From positions 1-33,477 of the forward strand of contig NZ_JAPFPY010000050.1 in assembly GCF_026240945.1 (NCBI RefSeq): a stretch of DNA of 33,477 nt, in the 5' to 3' direction. Position 1 is the first letter of the stretch. Each line of letters starts with the position of its first letter. Source of the DNA: Mycolicibacterium sp. J2 (GTDB taxonomy: Bacteria; Actinomycetota; Actinomycetes; Mycobacteriales; Mycobacteriaceae). The notes below the pieces were generated by a model that was given only the letters and a program-made list of their open reading frames with translations, was not told the DNA's origin and did no database searches. Positions 6,992 to 15,062 of the stretch are shown here, piece by piece. The position numbers and the translations under genes were made by a program.

Positions 6992-9885
6992 CCATTCTGA
7001 GCGACGACACCCCGACCGAAGCCCTGCCGCCCGCCGGCCACGCCGCCCGGCCGTGGCTGCCACGCTTCATCCGCGCGTTTGCCATCCCGATCGTGCTGGG
7101 CTGGCTGGTCATTGTCGGGTTGCTCAATACCGTTGTGCCGCAGCTGGAAGAAGTCGGCAAGATGCGCGCGGTGTCGATGAGCCCGAACGACGCGCCCGCC
7201 CTCATCGCGACCAAACGGGTCGGCCATGTGTTCGACGAGTACAACACCAGCAGCTCGGTGATGATCGTGCTCGAGGGCCAGGACAAGCTCGGCGCGGACG
7301 CGCACGCCTTCTACGACGAGATGGTCCGGACCCTGCGCGCGGACACCAAACACGTTCAGCACGTTCAGGATTTCTGGGGCGACACGCTCACCGCCGCCGG
7401 CGCGCAGAGCATCGACGGCAAGGCCAGCTACGTCCAGGTGTATATCGCCGGCGACCAGGGTGAGGCGCTGGCCAACGAGTCTGTCGAAGCCGTCCGGCAC
7501 ATCGTCGAGACCACGAAGGCGCCGCCGGGTGTCAAGGCCTACGTGACGGGGCCAGCTGCGACGACGACCGACCAGAACGCGGTCGGTGACGCCAGCATGG
7601 AAATGATCGAAATGCTGACCTTCGCCGTCATCACCGTGATGCTGCTGATCGTCTACCGGTCGATCATCACGGTGCTGATCACCCTGTTCATGGTGGTGGT
7701 CGGGCTGTCGGCGGCCCGCGGCATCATCGCATTCCTGGGCTACCACAACGTTTTCGGGCTCACCACGTTCGCCACCAACATGGTGGTGACCTTGGCGATC
7801 GCCGCGGCCACCGACTACGCGATCTTCCTGATCGGCCGATATCAGGAAGCACGCAGGGCCGGTGAGGACAAAGAGTCGGCCTACTACACCATGTTTCACG
7901 GCACGGCCCATGTCGTGCTCGCCTCGGGCATGACCATTGCCGGCGCCACCTTGTGCTTGCACTTCACCCGGCTGCCGTACTTCCAGACCATGGGCATCCC
8001 GCTGTCGATCGGCATGACCATCGTGGTTGCCGCGGCACTCACCATGGGGCCGGCGCTCATCTCGATCCTCACCCGGTTCGGCAAGGTCCTCGACCCGAAG
8101 CGGATGGACCGGGCCCGCGGCTGGCGCCGCATCGGCGCGACGATCGTGCGGTGGCCGGGTGCGGTGTTGGTGATGGCGGTGGTGCTGGCGCTGGTCGGTC
8201 TGCTGACACTGCCCGGCTACCACACCACCTATAACGACCGGATCTTCCTGCCTGCCGATATTCCGTCGAATGTCGGTATGGCAGCGGCCACTCGGCACTT
8301 CTCCGAAGCCAAGATGAACCCGGAACTGGTGATGGTCGAGGCGGACCATGACATGCGTAACCCGGCCGACTTCCTGATCATCGACAAGATCGCCAAGGCG
8401 ATGGTGCGGGTGCACGGTATCGCCCAGGTGCAGACCATCACCCGGCCCGACGGCAAACCTATCGAACATGCCTCGCTGGCCTACTCGATGAGCCAGAGCG
8501 GCACCGGCACGCTGATGAACAACGACTATCAGCAGACGGTGCTGGACAATACGCTCAAGCAGGCCAACGAACTGCAGACCACCATCGACTCGCAGGAGAA
8601 GCTGTACAGCATCACCCTGCAACTGGCCGATGTCACCCGCAAGATGGCAGACAAGATGGCCAACACGTCGACCGACATCAACGACGTCCGAGATCACCTG
8701 GCCGACTTCGACGATTTCTTCCGGCCGATCCGCAACTACCTCTATTGGGAACCGCACTGCTACGACATCCCGATGTGCTGGTCGGTGCGGTCGATCTTCG
8801 ACGCGCTGGACGGCATCAACAAGATGTCCGACGACTTCCAGGACATCGTCCCGGATCTGAACCGGATGGCCGAACTCACGCCTCAGATGGCCGCCGTGAT
8901 GCCCGCGATGATCCAGACGATGAAGAACCAGAAGCAGTACCTGCTCAACCAGTACCAGGCGCAGAAGGCCCAGCAGGATCAGAACATCGCCAATCAGACC
9001 AACCAGACGGCGATGGGGCAGGCGTTCGACGCCGCGCGCAACGACGACAACTTCTACCTGCCGCCGGAGGCTTTCCAGACCGCGGACTTCAAGCGGGGTA
9101 TCAAGCTGTTCATGTCCCCGGACGGACATGCGGTGCGGTTCACCGTCTTTCACCAGGGTGACCCGTTGAGCGAGGAAGGCACCTCGCATATCGAACCGCT
9201 GAAGATCGCGGCCGCCGATGCCATCAAGGGCACACCGCTGGAGGGCTCGACGGTTTATGTCGGCGGTACCGCGGCCATGTACAAGGACATGCAGACCGGC
9301 GCCGACTATGACCTGCTCATCGCGGCAGTGGCCTCGTTGATCCTGATCTTCCTGATCATGGTTGTGCTCACCCGTGCGGTGGCCGCCGCGGCCGTCATCG
9401 TCGGCACGGTGGTGCTGAGTCTCGGTGCCTCCTTTGGCCTTTCGGTGCTCATCTGGCAGCACATCGTCGGTATCCCGCTGCACTGGATGGTGCTGCCGAT
9501 GTCGGTCATCGTGTTGCTCGCCGTCGGCGCGGACTACAACCTGCTGCTGGTGTCGCGGATGAAGGAAGAGATCCACGCCGGATTGCACACCGGCATCATC
9601 CGCTCGATGGCGGGAACCGGTTCGGTGGTCACCGCCGCCGGGCTGGTGTTCGCCTTCACCATGATCTCGATGGCGGTCAGCAAGCTGATCGTCATCGGCC
9701 AGGTCGGCACCACCATCGGTCTGGGCCTGCTGTTCGACACGCTCGTGGTGCGCTCGCTGATGACGCCGTCGTTGGCCACCCTGCTCGGGCGGTGGTTCTG
9801 GTGGCCGCTGCGCGTTCGGCCCCGGCCGGTGCCGCAGCCCTGGCCGAAACCGCGGGAAACCGCACCCGACGCCGCACGCGGGTAG
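6988..9885 (+). CDS. MmpL-family RND transporter (MmpL4/5-like)
   Basis: This 965-residue inner-membrane RND transporter has the expected length for MmpL4/MmpL5. It has two repeats of membrane helices, each carrying the Asp-Tyr proton-relay pair: ATDYAIFLIGRY with D276-Y277 and GADYNLLLVSR with D849-Y850. The large second periplasmic loop (residues about 430-760) contains the long coiled-coil segment rich in Gln and Asn that is diagnostic of the MmpL4/5 clade. It is cotranscribed with the upstream mmpS and presumably repressed by the divergent TetR. Substrate is unknown; siderophore export and drug efflux are known for the clade. It ends 67 bp before the start of the split ligase gene. Confidence 0.95.
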   Translation: MTILSDDTPTEALPPAGHAARPWLPRFIRAFAIPIVLGWLVIVGLLNTVVPQLEEVGKMRAVSMSPNDAPALIATKRVGHVFDEYNTSSSVMIVLEGQDKLGADAHAFYDEMVRTLRADTKHVQHVQDFWGDTLTAAGAQSIDGKASYVQVYIAGDQGEALANESVEAVRHIVETTKAPPGVKAYVTGPAATTTDQNAVGDASMEMIEMLTFAVITVMLLIVYRSIITVLITLFMVVVGLSAARGIIAFLGYHNVFGLTTFATNMVVTLAIAAATDYAIFLIGRYQEARRAGEDKESAYYTMFHGTAHVVLASGMTIAGATLCLHFTRLPYFQTMGIPLSIGMTIVVAAALTMGPALISILTRFGKVLDPKRMDRARGWRRIGATIVRWPGAVLVMAVVLALVGLLTLPGYHTTYNDRIFLPADIPSNVGMAAATRHFSEAKMNPELVMVEADHDMRNPADFLIIDKIAKAMVRVHGIAQVQTITRPDGKPIEHASLAYSMSQSGTGTLMNNDYQQTVLDNTLKQANELQTTIDSQEKLYSITLQLADVTRKMADKMANTSTDINDVRDHLADFDDFFRPIRNYLYWEPHCYDIPMCWSVRSIFDALDGINKMSDDFQDIVPDLNRMAELTPQMAAVMPAMIQTMKNQKQYLLNQYQAQKAQQDQNIANQTNQTAMGQAFDAARNDDNFYLPPEAFQTADFKRGIKLFMSPDGHAVRFTVFHQGDPLSEEGTSHIEPLKIAAADAIKGTPLEGSTVYVGGTAAMYKDMQTGADYDLLIAAVASLILIFLIMVVLTRAVAAAAVIVGTVVLSLGASFGLSVLIWQHIVGIPLHWMVLPMSVIVLLAVGADYNLLLVSRMKEEIHAGLHTGIIRSMAGTGSVVTAAGLVFAFTMISMAVSKLIVIGQVGTTIGLGLLFDTLVVRSLMTPSLATLLGRWFWWPLRVRPRPVPQPWPKPRETAPDAARG

Positions 9886-9952
9886 CCGGCGGCGCGCCCG
9901 GTCGTGATGACCTCGGCGATGACATTGCCCACCGGCGCCGGTCTACGTGAGT

Positions 9953-10078
9953 ATGGAACATGTGGACCTGCCCGTGCTGCCGCCGGTCGAGCCGATGCTG
10001 GCCAAGGCCGTCGACGCGGTACCCGTTGACCCGGGGGTCTGGTCCTACGAGCCGAAGTGGGACGGTTTCCTTCACTGA
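9953..10078 (+). pseudogene. ligC1: 5' fragment of ATP-dependent DNA ligase gene ligC1, truncated by the mobile element
   Basis: The first 39 codons of a LigC ligase are present from ATG 9953, including the conserved VEPMLAKAV block and motif I EPKWDGF with the catalytic lysine. After the TTC codon (10067-10069) the frame runs into element DNA, adds two foreign residues (L-H) and stops at TGA 10076-10078. The remainder of the gene resumes at 19542 with CGG (Arg), exactly the residue expected after KWDGF, so the break is a clean insertion and not decay. The gene follows mmpL and precedes polD1, the position of ligC1 in M. smegmatis. The fragment cannot make an active enzyme because all motifs after motif I are missing. 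Confidence 0.93.
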
Positions 10079-10083
10079 ACTTG
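10071..10083 (+). repeat. Left terminal inverted repeat of the element
   Basis: TTCACTGAACTTG is the first sequence after the ligase break. It matches the reverse complement of the right-end repeat (19524-19536) at 11 of 13 positions. Such short arms flanking a 5-7 bp spacer are the usual core-site form for tyrosine recombinases. Confidence 0.75.
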
Positions 10084-10100
10084 TCAATTCCGACAGGCCG

Positions 10101-13100
10101 CTATCTGGGGGCGGTTACTGCCGGTGGGGGTGGGGTTGTTGGCGCACGTTGTGGCCACCAGCTTGCTTCGCGGAGGAGTGTGGCGATGGCAGGCACGGTG
10201 AGGGTGCGTACGAGGAAGGTGTCGAGCAGGAGTCCGAAGCCGATGATGAGGCCGGCTTGAATCATGATGGCCACGGAGCCGACCATGAGGCCGAACATGC
10301 TGGCGGCGAAGATGAGCCCGGCGGAGGTGATGACGGCGCCGGTTTTGGCGACGGTGCGCAGCACTCCGACGCGGATGCTGGGTCCGGATTCTTCGCGTAG
10401 CCGGGAGACCAGCAGCATGTTGTAGTCGGCGCCGACGGCGACGAGGATGATGAACGCCAATAGGGGTACCGGCCAAGCAATTTGGTGTCCCAGAATCCAT
10501 TGGAAGATCAGGACGCCGAATCCGATCGAGGCGAGATAGTTGAGCAGGACGGTGCCCAGTAGATAGATCGGTGCCAGGAGCGCGCGGAGCAGTAGCACCA
10601 GGATGAGGCCGACGATGACGGTGGTGGCCATGGCCAGTTGGGCGAAGTCTGCCCAGAGGAATCGTTGGATGTCGGAGTTGACGGCGGGGAAGCCGGCGAC
10701 GGAGACGGTGGCCTCAGTTAGTGAGGTGTTGGGGCGCGCGGCGTTGGCGGTGGTGGTGATCCGGTGGGCAAGCTGCATGGCCTCGGCGCTGTAGGGGTCG
10801 TAGCTGGTTTCGATCATGAACCGTGCTGTTTTGCCGTCTGGGGAGAGGAATTGTTTGGCGACGTCGGTGAATTGGCGGTCCTCGAAGGCATTGGCGGGCA
10901 GGTAGAAACCGCTTGCCGAGTCGGAGTCCTGGGCAGCGCGTGCAGAGTTCTGGAGTTGGGTGGCGATCTGGCTCATGCCGGAGAGCATTTCGATATTGCT
11001 GTCGGCCAGGGTGCGCACACCGGTGGCCAACGCTTGGGCACCGGAGGCGAGTTGGCCGATCCCGTCTTGGAGGCGGCGCAGCTTGCCGGCCAGATCAGCG
11101 GGGTTCCCCAGCGCCCCGAAAGCCTTGTCCAGTGAGGTGACGGCGTTTTGGACGGTGGTTAGGGTGCCGGCGACAGTGGCGTTGCCGGCGGGGTTGTAGC
11201 GGTCGCCGAGGTCGGCGATTTGGGTGAAGAATCCGTTGTCGCGCAGGGTGGTCAAGGTCTGTACTTGGTCGCGGATCTGGGCGCATTGGGGTGTGGTGGC
11301 ACACCACGGCGATGTGTTGAGGGCACCCACGAGCGGGTCCAAGGTGGTGATGGCGTGTTGTGCTTGGTCGGCCAGGGGGCGTAGGCCGGGGCCGGCTTGG
11401 ATGGCCTGATCGACCGCAGGGGCCGTTGCTGAGAGTTGTTGCAGCAGTGGACGGAACTTGTTGACCTGCGTGCCGGCGGATTGGGCTTGCGTGAGGATGC
11501 CCGCCAGGGGGGTCAGGGCGGTGCGCACGGTGGTGTCGAGTTGGGCCAGTCCGCCGGCGAGTTGATCGGCGCCATCGGTGAGCTTGGTGAGGTCGTCGCG
11601 GCGGGCGTTGCCGTCGGCGACCGCGCCGGCCATCTTGTCGCCGATCTGACCGTTCTGCCAGGCCAGTTGCGCTTGATCGAGGCGCTCCCCGGTGGGGCGG
11701 GTGACTCCGGAGACTTTGGTGACACCGGGAACCTGGGAGACGCGGGAGGCCATTTCGTCGAGGTCCGCCAGTCCCTTGCCGGTGCGCATATCGGTGGGGT
11801 TCTCGACGACGAGGAATTCGGTGATGACGACGTCTTTGCGGAAGTGGCGGTCCAACAGTTGGTAGCCCTGGTTGCTGGCGGTGGTGGCGGGTTGGCCTTT
11901 GCGGTCGTCGTAGCTGATTTTGATGGTTGCGGCCACCGCGGACAGCGCGAGCAGGATGACGAGGCTGACGATCAGCAGTGGCACCGGGCGGCGCACCACC
12001 GCTACGGCGACGCTGTTCCAGTAGCGGCGGGTGCGATCGGATTTGGGTTCACCGATACCGCGTTTAGCTGCCAATGCCAGCACGGGCGGTAGGAGGGTGA
12101 CGGTGGCCAGGAAACCGAACAGGACCGCGATGGCGCACGCCGGGCCGAGGGCGGCGAACACGCTCAAGCGGGCGAACACCATGGCCAGGAAGGCCAGGGC
12201 CACGGTGGCGGCGGAGGCCAGGATGACGCGGCCGATGCTGGCAGTGGCGTGAATGATGGCCTGCTCGGCCGGCACCTGGGCGCGGCGCTGCTCGTGGTAG
12301 CGGCTGATCAGGAACACGGTGTAATCGGTGCCGGCGCCGAGCAGGATCGCGGTCATGAACGCGACGGTGAATTGCGAGACCGGCATACCCATCTCGCCCA
12401 GCGCGGACAGGACGCCGCGCCCGACGGCCAAGCTCAGCCCGATGACCAGCAGCGGCAGCAGCGCGGTGAACACCGATCGGTAGACAATCAGCAGGATCAG
12501 CGCGATCATGGCGGCGGTGGCGATCGAGATCAACAGCAGATCATGCTCGGCGGCGGCGATCATGTCACTGAACGTCGCCGGCGGCCCGGTCACCTGCGCG
12601 GTGGTGGACGAACCGGCGAACACGTCTGCAGTGATGTCACGCACCGCCTTGACCGACTCCGCAGCGGTCGGGTCACCCAGCGTGCCGGCCACTCCCACCG
12701 GCAGATACCAGGATGTGCCGTCGGCGCTGACGGCCTGGGTTCGGGTGACCGGATCGGCCAGCAGATCCTGCACCAGCAGGACGTGCTCACTGTCAGCGTT
12801 CAGCCGCTGCACCAGCTGGTCGTAGCGTTGCTGGGTCGCCGGGGTCAGCCCGGCAGGGTCTTCCATGCCCACGAACAGCATGGTCTTCGAGCCCTGCTCG
12901 TTGAAGGCGGTGCTCATCCGCTCCACCGTTTGCAGCGACGGGGCGTCGCGCGGAATCAAATCCACCGACTGCTGGCGCACCACCGTTTCCAGCTGCGGGA
13001 ACAGCAGCGCCAAGACGATCGCGGCGCCGATCCACACGCCGATGGTCAAGACTTTGTGCCGCACAGTGAATCGTCCCAACGCGGCAAGCCGGGCGCTGTA

Positions 13101-13190
13101 TTCGCGGCCGGATGCGGGATCGGCGGGAGTCTCGCGCCGGGCAGCGCGGAGTGACGGTGGTGCCGAAGAGCCTGTCGTGCGGTCGGTCAC
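10101..13190 (-). CDS. MmpL-family RND transporter, cargo of the element
   Basis: A 1029-residue RND transporter in the inner membrane with the MmpL two-repeat plan. The proton-relay pairs are D289-Y290 in GAGTDYTVFLISRYHEQR and D922-Y923 in GADYNMLLVSRLREE. The second periplasmic domain (roughly residues 450-770) is long and contains helical, Gln/Ala/Leu-rich coiled-coil segments. It is only distantly related to the resident mmpL at 6988, and no mmpS accompanies it, so it belongs to a different subclass. The start is GTG at 13188-13190 with AGGGGG just upstream. A 21-bp palindromic operator and a second 17-bp palindrome lie directly upstream, so expression is probably repressed until an inducer is present. 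Its stop is 23 bp from the element's left end. Confidence 0.94.
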   Translation of the reverse strand: MTDRTTGSSAPPSLRAARRETPADPASGREYSARLAALGRFTVRHKVLTIGVWIGAAIVLALLFPQLETVVRQQSVDLIPRDAPSLQTVERMSTAFNEQGSKTMLFVGMEDPAGLTPATQQRYDQLVQRLNADSEHVLLVQDLLADPVTRTQAVSADGTSWYLPVGVAGTLGDPTAAESVKAVRDITADVFAGSSTTAQVTGPPATFSDMIAAAEHDLLLISIATAAMIALILLIVYRSVFTALLPLLVIGLSLAVGRGVLSALGEMGMPVSQFTVAFMTAILLGAGTDYTVFLISRYHEQRRAQVPAEQAIIHATASIGRVILASAATVALAFLAMVFARLSVFAALGPACAIAVLFGFLATVTLLPPVLALAAKRGIGEPKSDRTRRYWNSVAVAVVRRPVPLLIVSLVILLALSAVAATIKISYDDRKGQPATTASNQGYQLLDRHFRKDVVITEFLVVENPTDMRTGKGLADLDEMASRVSQVPGVTKVSGVTRPTGERLDQAQLAWQNGQIGDKMAGAVADGNARRDDLTKLTDGADQLAGGLAQLDTTVRTALTPLAGILTQAQSAGTQVNKFRPLLQQLSATAPAVDQAIQAGPGLRPLADQAQHAITTLDPLVGALNTSPWCATTPQCAQIRDQVQTLTTLRDNGFFTQIADLGDRYNPAGNATVAGTLTTVQNAVTSLDKAFGALGNPADLAGKLRRLQDGIGQLASGAQALATGVRTLADSNIEMLSGMSQIATQLQNSARAAQDSDSASGFYLPANAFEDRQFTDVAKQFLSPDGKTARFMIETSYDPYSAEAMQLAHRITTTANAARPNTSLTEATVSVAGFPAVNSDIQRFLWADFAQLAMATTVIVGLILVLLLRALLAPIYLLGTVLLNYLASIGFGVLIFQWILGHQIAWPVPLLAFIILVAVGADYNMLLVSRLREESGPSIRVGVLRTVAKTGAVITSAGLIFAASMFGLMVGSVAIMIQAGLIIGFGLLLDTFLVRTLTVPAIATLLREASWWPQRAPTTPPPPAVTAPR

Positions 13191-13208
13191 CGAACCCCCT
13201 AGATGATC

Positions 13209-13229
13209 AACGATACTGTCAGTATCGTT
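13209..13229. promoter_or_regulatory. Operator 1: perfect palindrome upstream of cargo mmpL
   Basis: AACGATACTG and CAGTATCGTT flank a single central T, a perfect 21-bp palindrome with core CGATACT-N3-AGTATCG. It lies 19-39 bp upstream of the mmpL GTG. The same core recurs at 13772-13788 and, degenerate, at 14992-15008, so it is the operator of a shared regulator, most simply the element's KstR-like TetR. Confidence 0.8.
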
Positions 13230-13230
13230 A

Positions 13231-13247
13231 CGCTACATGATGTAGCG
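13231..13247. promoter_or_regulatory. Second, unrelated palindrome upstream of cargo mmpL
   Basis: CGCTACAT-G-ATGTAGCG is a perfect 17-bp palindrome immediately next to operator 1 but with different half-sites. It occurs once in the element. With two TetR genes in the cargo, it could be the site of the second regulator. Confidence 0.55.
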
Positions 13248-13286
13248 AACCTCGGATAGTCCGATGGGGTCGGTGCACGGTGGGGC

Positions 13287-13712
13287 TTATCGGTTCACGA
13301 TGTTGGCGTCATCGGAATCGGGGATGTCGTGTCGGACCACGCGGACACGCCCGTGCGGTAGACAGGCCATGTAGCCGTGTCGCTTGCCGTACAGCTCCCA
13401 TGCGGTGAACTGCTCGTCGGGGTCGACGTCGATGCGGTGCCCGCGGGAAAAGCTCAGGTGCAACCCTCCGTCGTCGCTCGACCAGGCCTGGGTGCACACT
13501 GCGCCGGCCAGGTTCAGCAGCGGGCGCTCGTAGACCGAGATCTGCAGCGGGTTGATGAGGACCGTCTCGGCGGGAAAGTGATCTGCTGCGGGCAGAGTGA
13601 GCAGCAGGGGGTGCGAGATGACGACTTCGTTGTAGTCGTCCAGGTCGAGCACCAAGCCGTCGCGCACCGAAACCCGTTGCACGACACAATCTTCGATCCA
13701 CTGGGTGTACAT
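13287..13712 (-). CDS. Small conserved-type protein of unknown function, cargo of the element
   Basis: This 141-residue protein has no signal peptide or membrane segment. Its alternating short hydrophobic strands and aromatic residues (WIEDCVVQRVSVRDGLVLDLDD, read in parts; later HLSFSRGHRIDVDPDEQFTAWELYG) suggest a compact beta-rich domain like the small actinobacterial DUF6188-type proteins, a resemblance I cannot confirm. I chose the ATG at 13710-13712 because AAGGAG stands six bases upstream; an in-frame upstream start lacks this. It has its own operator (13772-13788), so it is induced with the MmpL and hotdog genes. That co-regulation suggests a helper or binding role in the same process, but no function should be assigned. 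Confidence 0.75.
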   Translation of the reverse strand: MYTQWIEDCVVQRVSVRDGLVLDLDDYNEVVISHPLLLTLPAADHFPAETVLINPLQISVYERPLLNLAGAVCTQAWSSDDGGLHLSFSRGHRIDVDPDEQFTAWELYGKRHGYMACLPHGRVRVVRHDIPDSDDANIVNR

Positions 13713-13762
13713 GGCCTTCTCCTTCGACGCACCATTGAGTCGCACCCTTAAGAGTACGGCAG

Positions 13763-13788
13763 GTATCGCTGCGATACTAGAAGTATCG
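13763..13788. promoter_or_regulatory. Operator 2: overlapping palindromes upstream of the 141-residue cargo gene
   Basis: CGATACT-AGA-AGTATCG (13772-13788) repeats the operator 1 core exactly. A further half-site on its left creates a second perfect palindrome, GTATCGC-T-GCGATAC (13763-13777), so three alternating half-sites could bind two dimers. It lies 51-76 bp upstream of the ATG at 13712 and abuts the stop codon of the KstR-like gene. Confidence 0.78.
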
Positions 13789-14460
13789 TTACGGTTTCTC
13801 TGTGTGCGCAGCGCTGTCGAGTAGCCGCTGGGTTGCGCGGTCGATGCGGTCGCGGGTCTCCTCGGCGGGCACCCGCGCGCTGATGAAGGCGAGCAGGTTG
13901 GCTAGCCAGATGTCGGAGATGATGCCGGCGACAACCAGATGTGTCGGTGTTGGTGGGCCCGCGCTGAGGGTGCGAGCCAGCAGCGTGCGGATCGTTGCGG
14001 CGGCAGAATCGAGTTCCGCGGCGGCGCGGGTGTCGGCCACGGCGAAGGCCCTGGTCATGGCGTCGGTCAGCAGCGGCTCGCGCTGCCACCGGTCGTGCAG
14101 GTGGGTGGTCAGTCGCTCCAATCGCTGCCGCGGTGTGCCGGCACCGGTTGTCCAGTTGCCGGCGACGTCGAGACGCTGAAATTCGCGATTCAGCGCCGCT
14201 ACCAACAGGTGGGTTTTGGCCGGGAAATAGCGGTACAGCGTGCCCACGGCAATACCGACGTGCTCGGCGACCGTCCGCATGTGCACCGCGTCGTAACCGC
14301 CGGTGGCAGCTATAGCCAGGGCGGCATCCATGATGGCCTCGCGACGACGGTGTGAGGCACACGAATGTGTCATCCCCGCTGTGTCGACCTGATCGGCAGC
14401 CGAATGCTGCTCGACGAGCCCGGAGGCTGTGCCGCTCGCCTGGGCGCGGGCGACGGTCAT
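13789..14460 (-). CDS. TetR-family regulator closely resembling KstR, cargo of the element
   Basis: KstR is the TetR repressor of the mycobacterial cholesterol-degradation regulon and responds to a steroid CoA thioester. This 223-residue protein resembles it over the whole length: the DNA-binding part (RRREAIMDAALAIAATGGYDAV, MRTVAEHV, AVGTLYRYFPAKTHLLVAAL), and the ligand domain blocks PLLTDAMTRAFAVAD and VISDVWL-like IISDIWLANLLAFI. The first 30 residues are an extra low-complexity extension; a second ATG at residue 30 could be the true start. The known KstR operator core (AAC-N2-GTT) differs from the CGATACT-N3-AGTATCG sites here, so specificity has probably diverged. It overlaps the hotdog gene by ATGA, and the inducer may likewise be an acyl- or steroid-CoA. 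Confidence 0.9.
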   Translation of the reverse strand: MTVARAQASGTASGLVEQHSAADQVDTAGMTHSCASHRRREAIMDAALAIAATGGYDAVHMRTVAEHVGIAVGTLYRYFPAKTHLLVAALNREFQRLDVAGNWTTGAGTPRQRLERLTTHLHDRWQREPLLTDAMTRAFAVADTRAAAELDSAAATIRTLLARTLSAGPPTPTHLVVAGIISDIWLANLLAFISARVPAEETRDRIDRATQRLLDSAAHTEKP

Positions 14461-14960
14461 GGCGTGTGATCGCCGCCGCGGCGGGAGAATTGCTCGAGGA
14501 TCTCCCCGAAACCGCTGATATCGCCGTGGGCGGCGAAGTGTGCGGCATCAACAACGATGAATACGGCGCTCGCGGTGAACCGGGTGGCCCCTTCACACGT
14601 TCCGGTCGCTGCGACATGCAGCGCCCGGCCCTCGCGGGCGCTGATGTGCGCGGTGATCCGGTGGGGCCGGTGCAGCGGCACCGGATGCAGATACTCCACC
14701 GTCAGCGAGCGCGTCACCGCAGGAGTGCCGGCAATCCACAGCGTGAAGCCCAGCACGTCATCGCACGCGGCGGCGACTGCCCCACCGTGCGCCAGGCCGG
14801 GGGCTCCGATGTGGCGCTCGTCGAATGTGACATCGGCATACACCGAATCCGCACTGCGGTAGACCTCCACGTGCAGGCCGTGCGGATTGTCCGGGCCACA
14901 CCCCATGCAGGTCGGGGTGTGTGATGGCAGCCGTTCCGACGGCGCCGCATGATCTGACAC
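14457..14960 (-). CDS. Hotdog-fold (PaaI/thioesterase-like) protein, cargo of the element
   Basis: The 167-residue protein has the hotdog signature of acyl-CoA thioesterases: the central helix motif AHGGAVAAACDDVLG with H58-G-G and D67/D68 as likely catalytic residues, and an N-terminal CMGCGPDNPHGL block (C18, C21) seen in a PaaI subgroup. Such enzymes hydrolyse acyl-CoA thioesters in the cytoplasm. The chosen GTG at 14958-14960 has GGAG seven bases upstream; the longer frame begins with TTG within operator 3 and is unlikely. It overlaps the KstR-like gene as ATGA, so enzyme and regulator are made together. The pairing suggests that the enzyme destroys or produces the CoA ligand sensed by the regulator, an inference only. 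Confidence 0.88.
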   Translation of the reverse strand: MSDHAAPSERLPSHTPTCMGCGPDNPHGLHVEVYRSADSVYADVTFDERHIGAPGLAHGGAVAAACDDVLGFTLWIAGTPAVTRSLTVEYLHPVPLHRPHRITAHISAREGRALHVAATGTCEGATRFTASAVFIVVDAAHFAAHGDISGFGEILEQFSRRGGDHTP

Positions 14961-14991
14961 AAGCACACTCCAGATACCTTTAGTTTCGGTG

Positions 14992-15008
14992 CGATACTGA
15001 TAGTACCA
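14992..15008. promoter_or_regulatory. Operator 3: degenerate copy between the hotdog gene and the second tetR
   Basis: CGATACT-GAT-AGTACCA has one perfect half-site and one degenerate half compared with the other two operators. It sits 32-48 bp upstream of the hotdog start on the minus strand and 55-71 bp upstream of the rightward tetR, so it could control both. A weaker site in front of the regulator's own operon is common for autoregulation. Confidence 0.65.
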
Positions 15009-15062
15009 CAACTGCTAGACTTCCGGGTGCGACATCGTCGAAATCGACCGCCGAGGTGACCC

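Noticed and set aside
6877..9588. A 903-codon open frame antisense to the resident mmpL
   Set aside because: It mirrors a clear 965-residue transporter gene. Its translation is rich in His, Arg and Asp with no domain, the usual shadow of GC-rich codon use.
13209..15008. Operators as canonical KstR sites
   Set aside because: The known KstR core is AAC-N2-GTT; the sites here are CGATACT-N3-AGTATCG, so direct cross-talk with the genomic KstR regulon is not supported.
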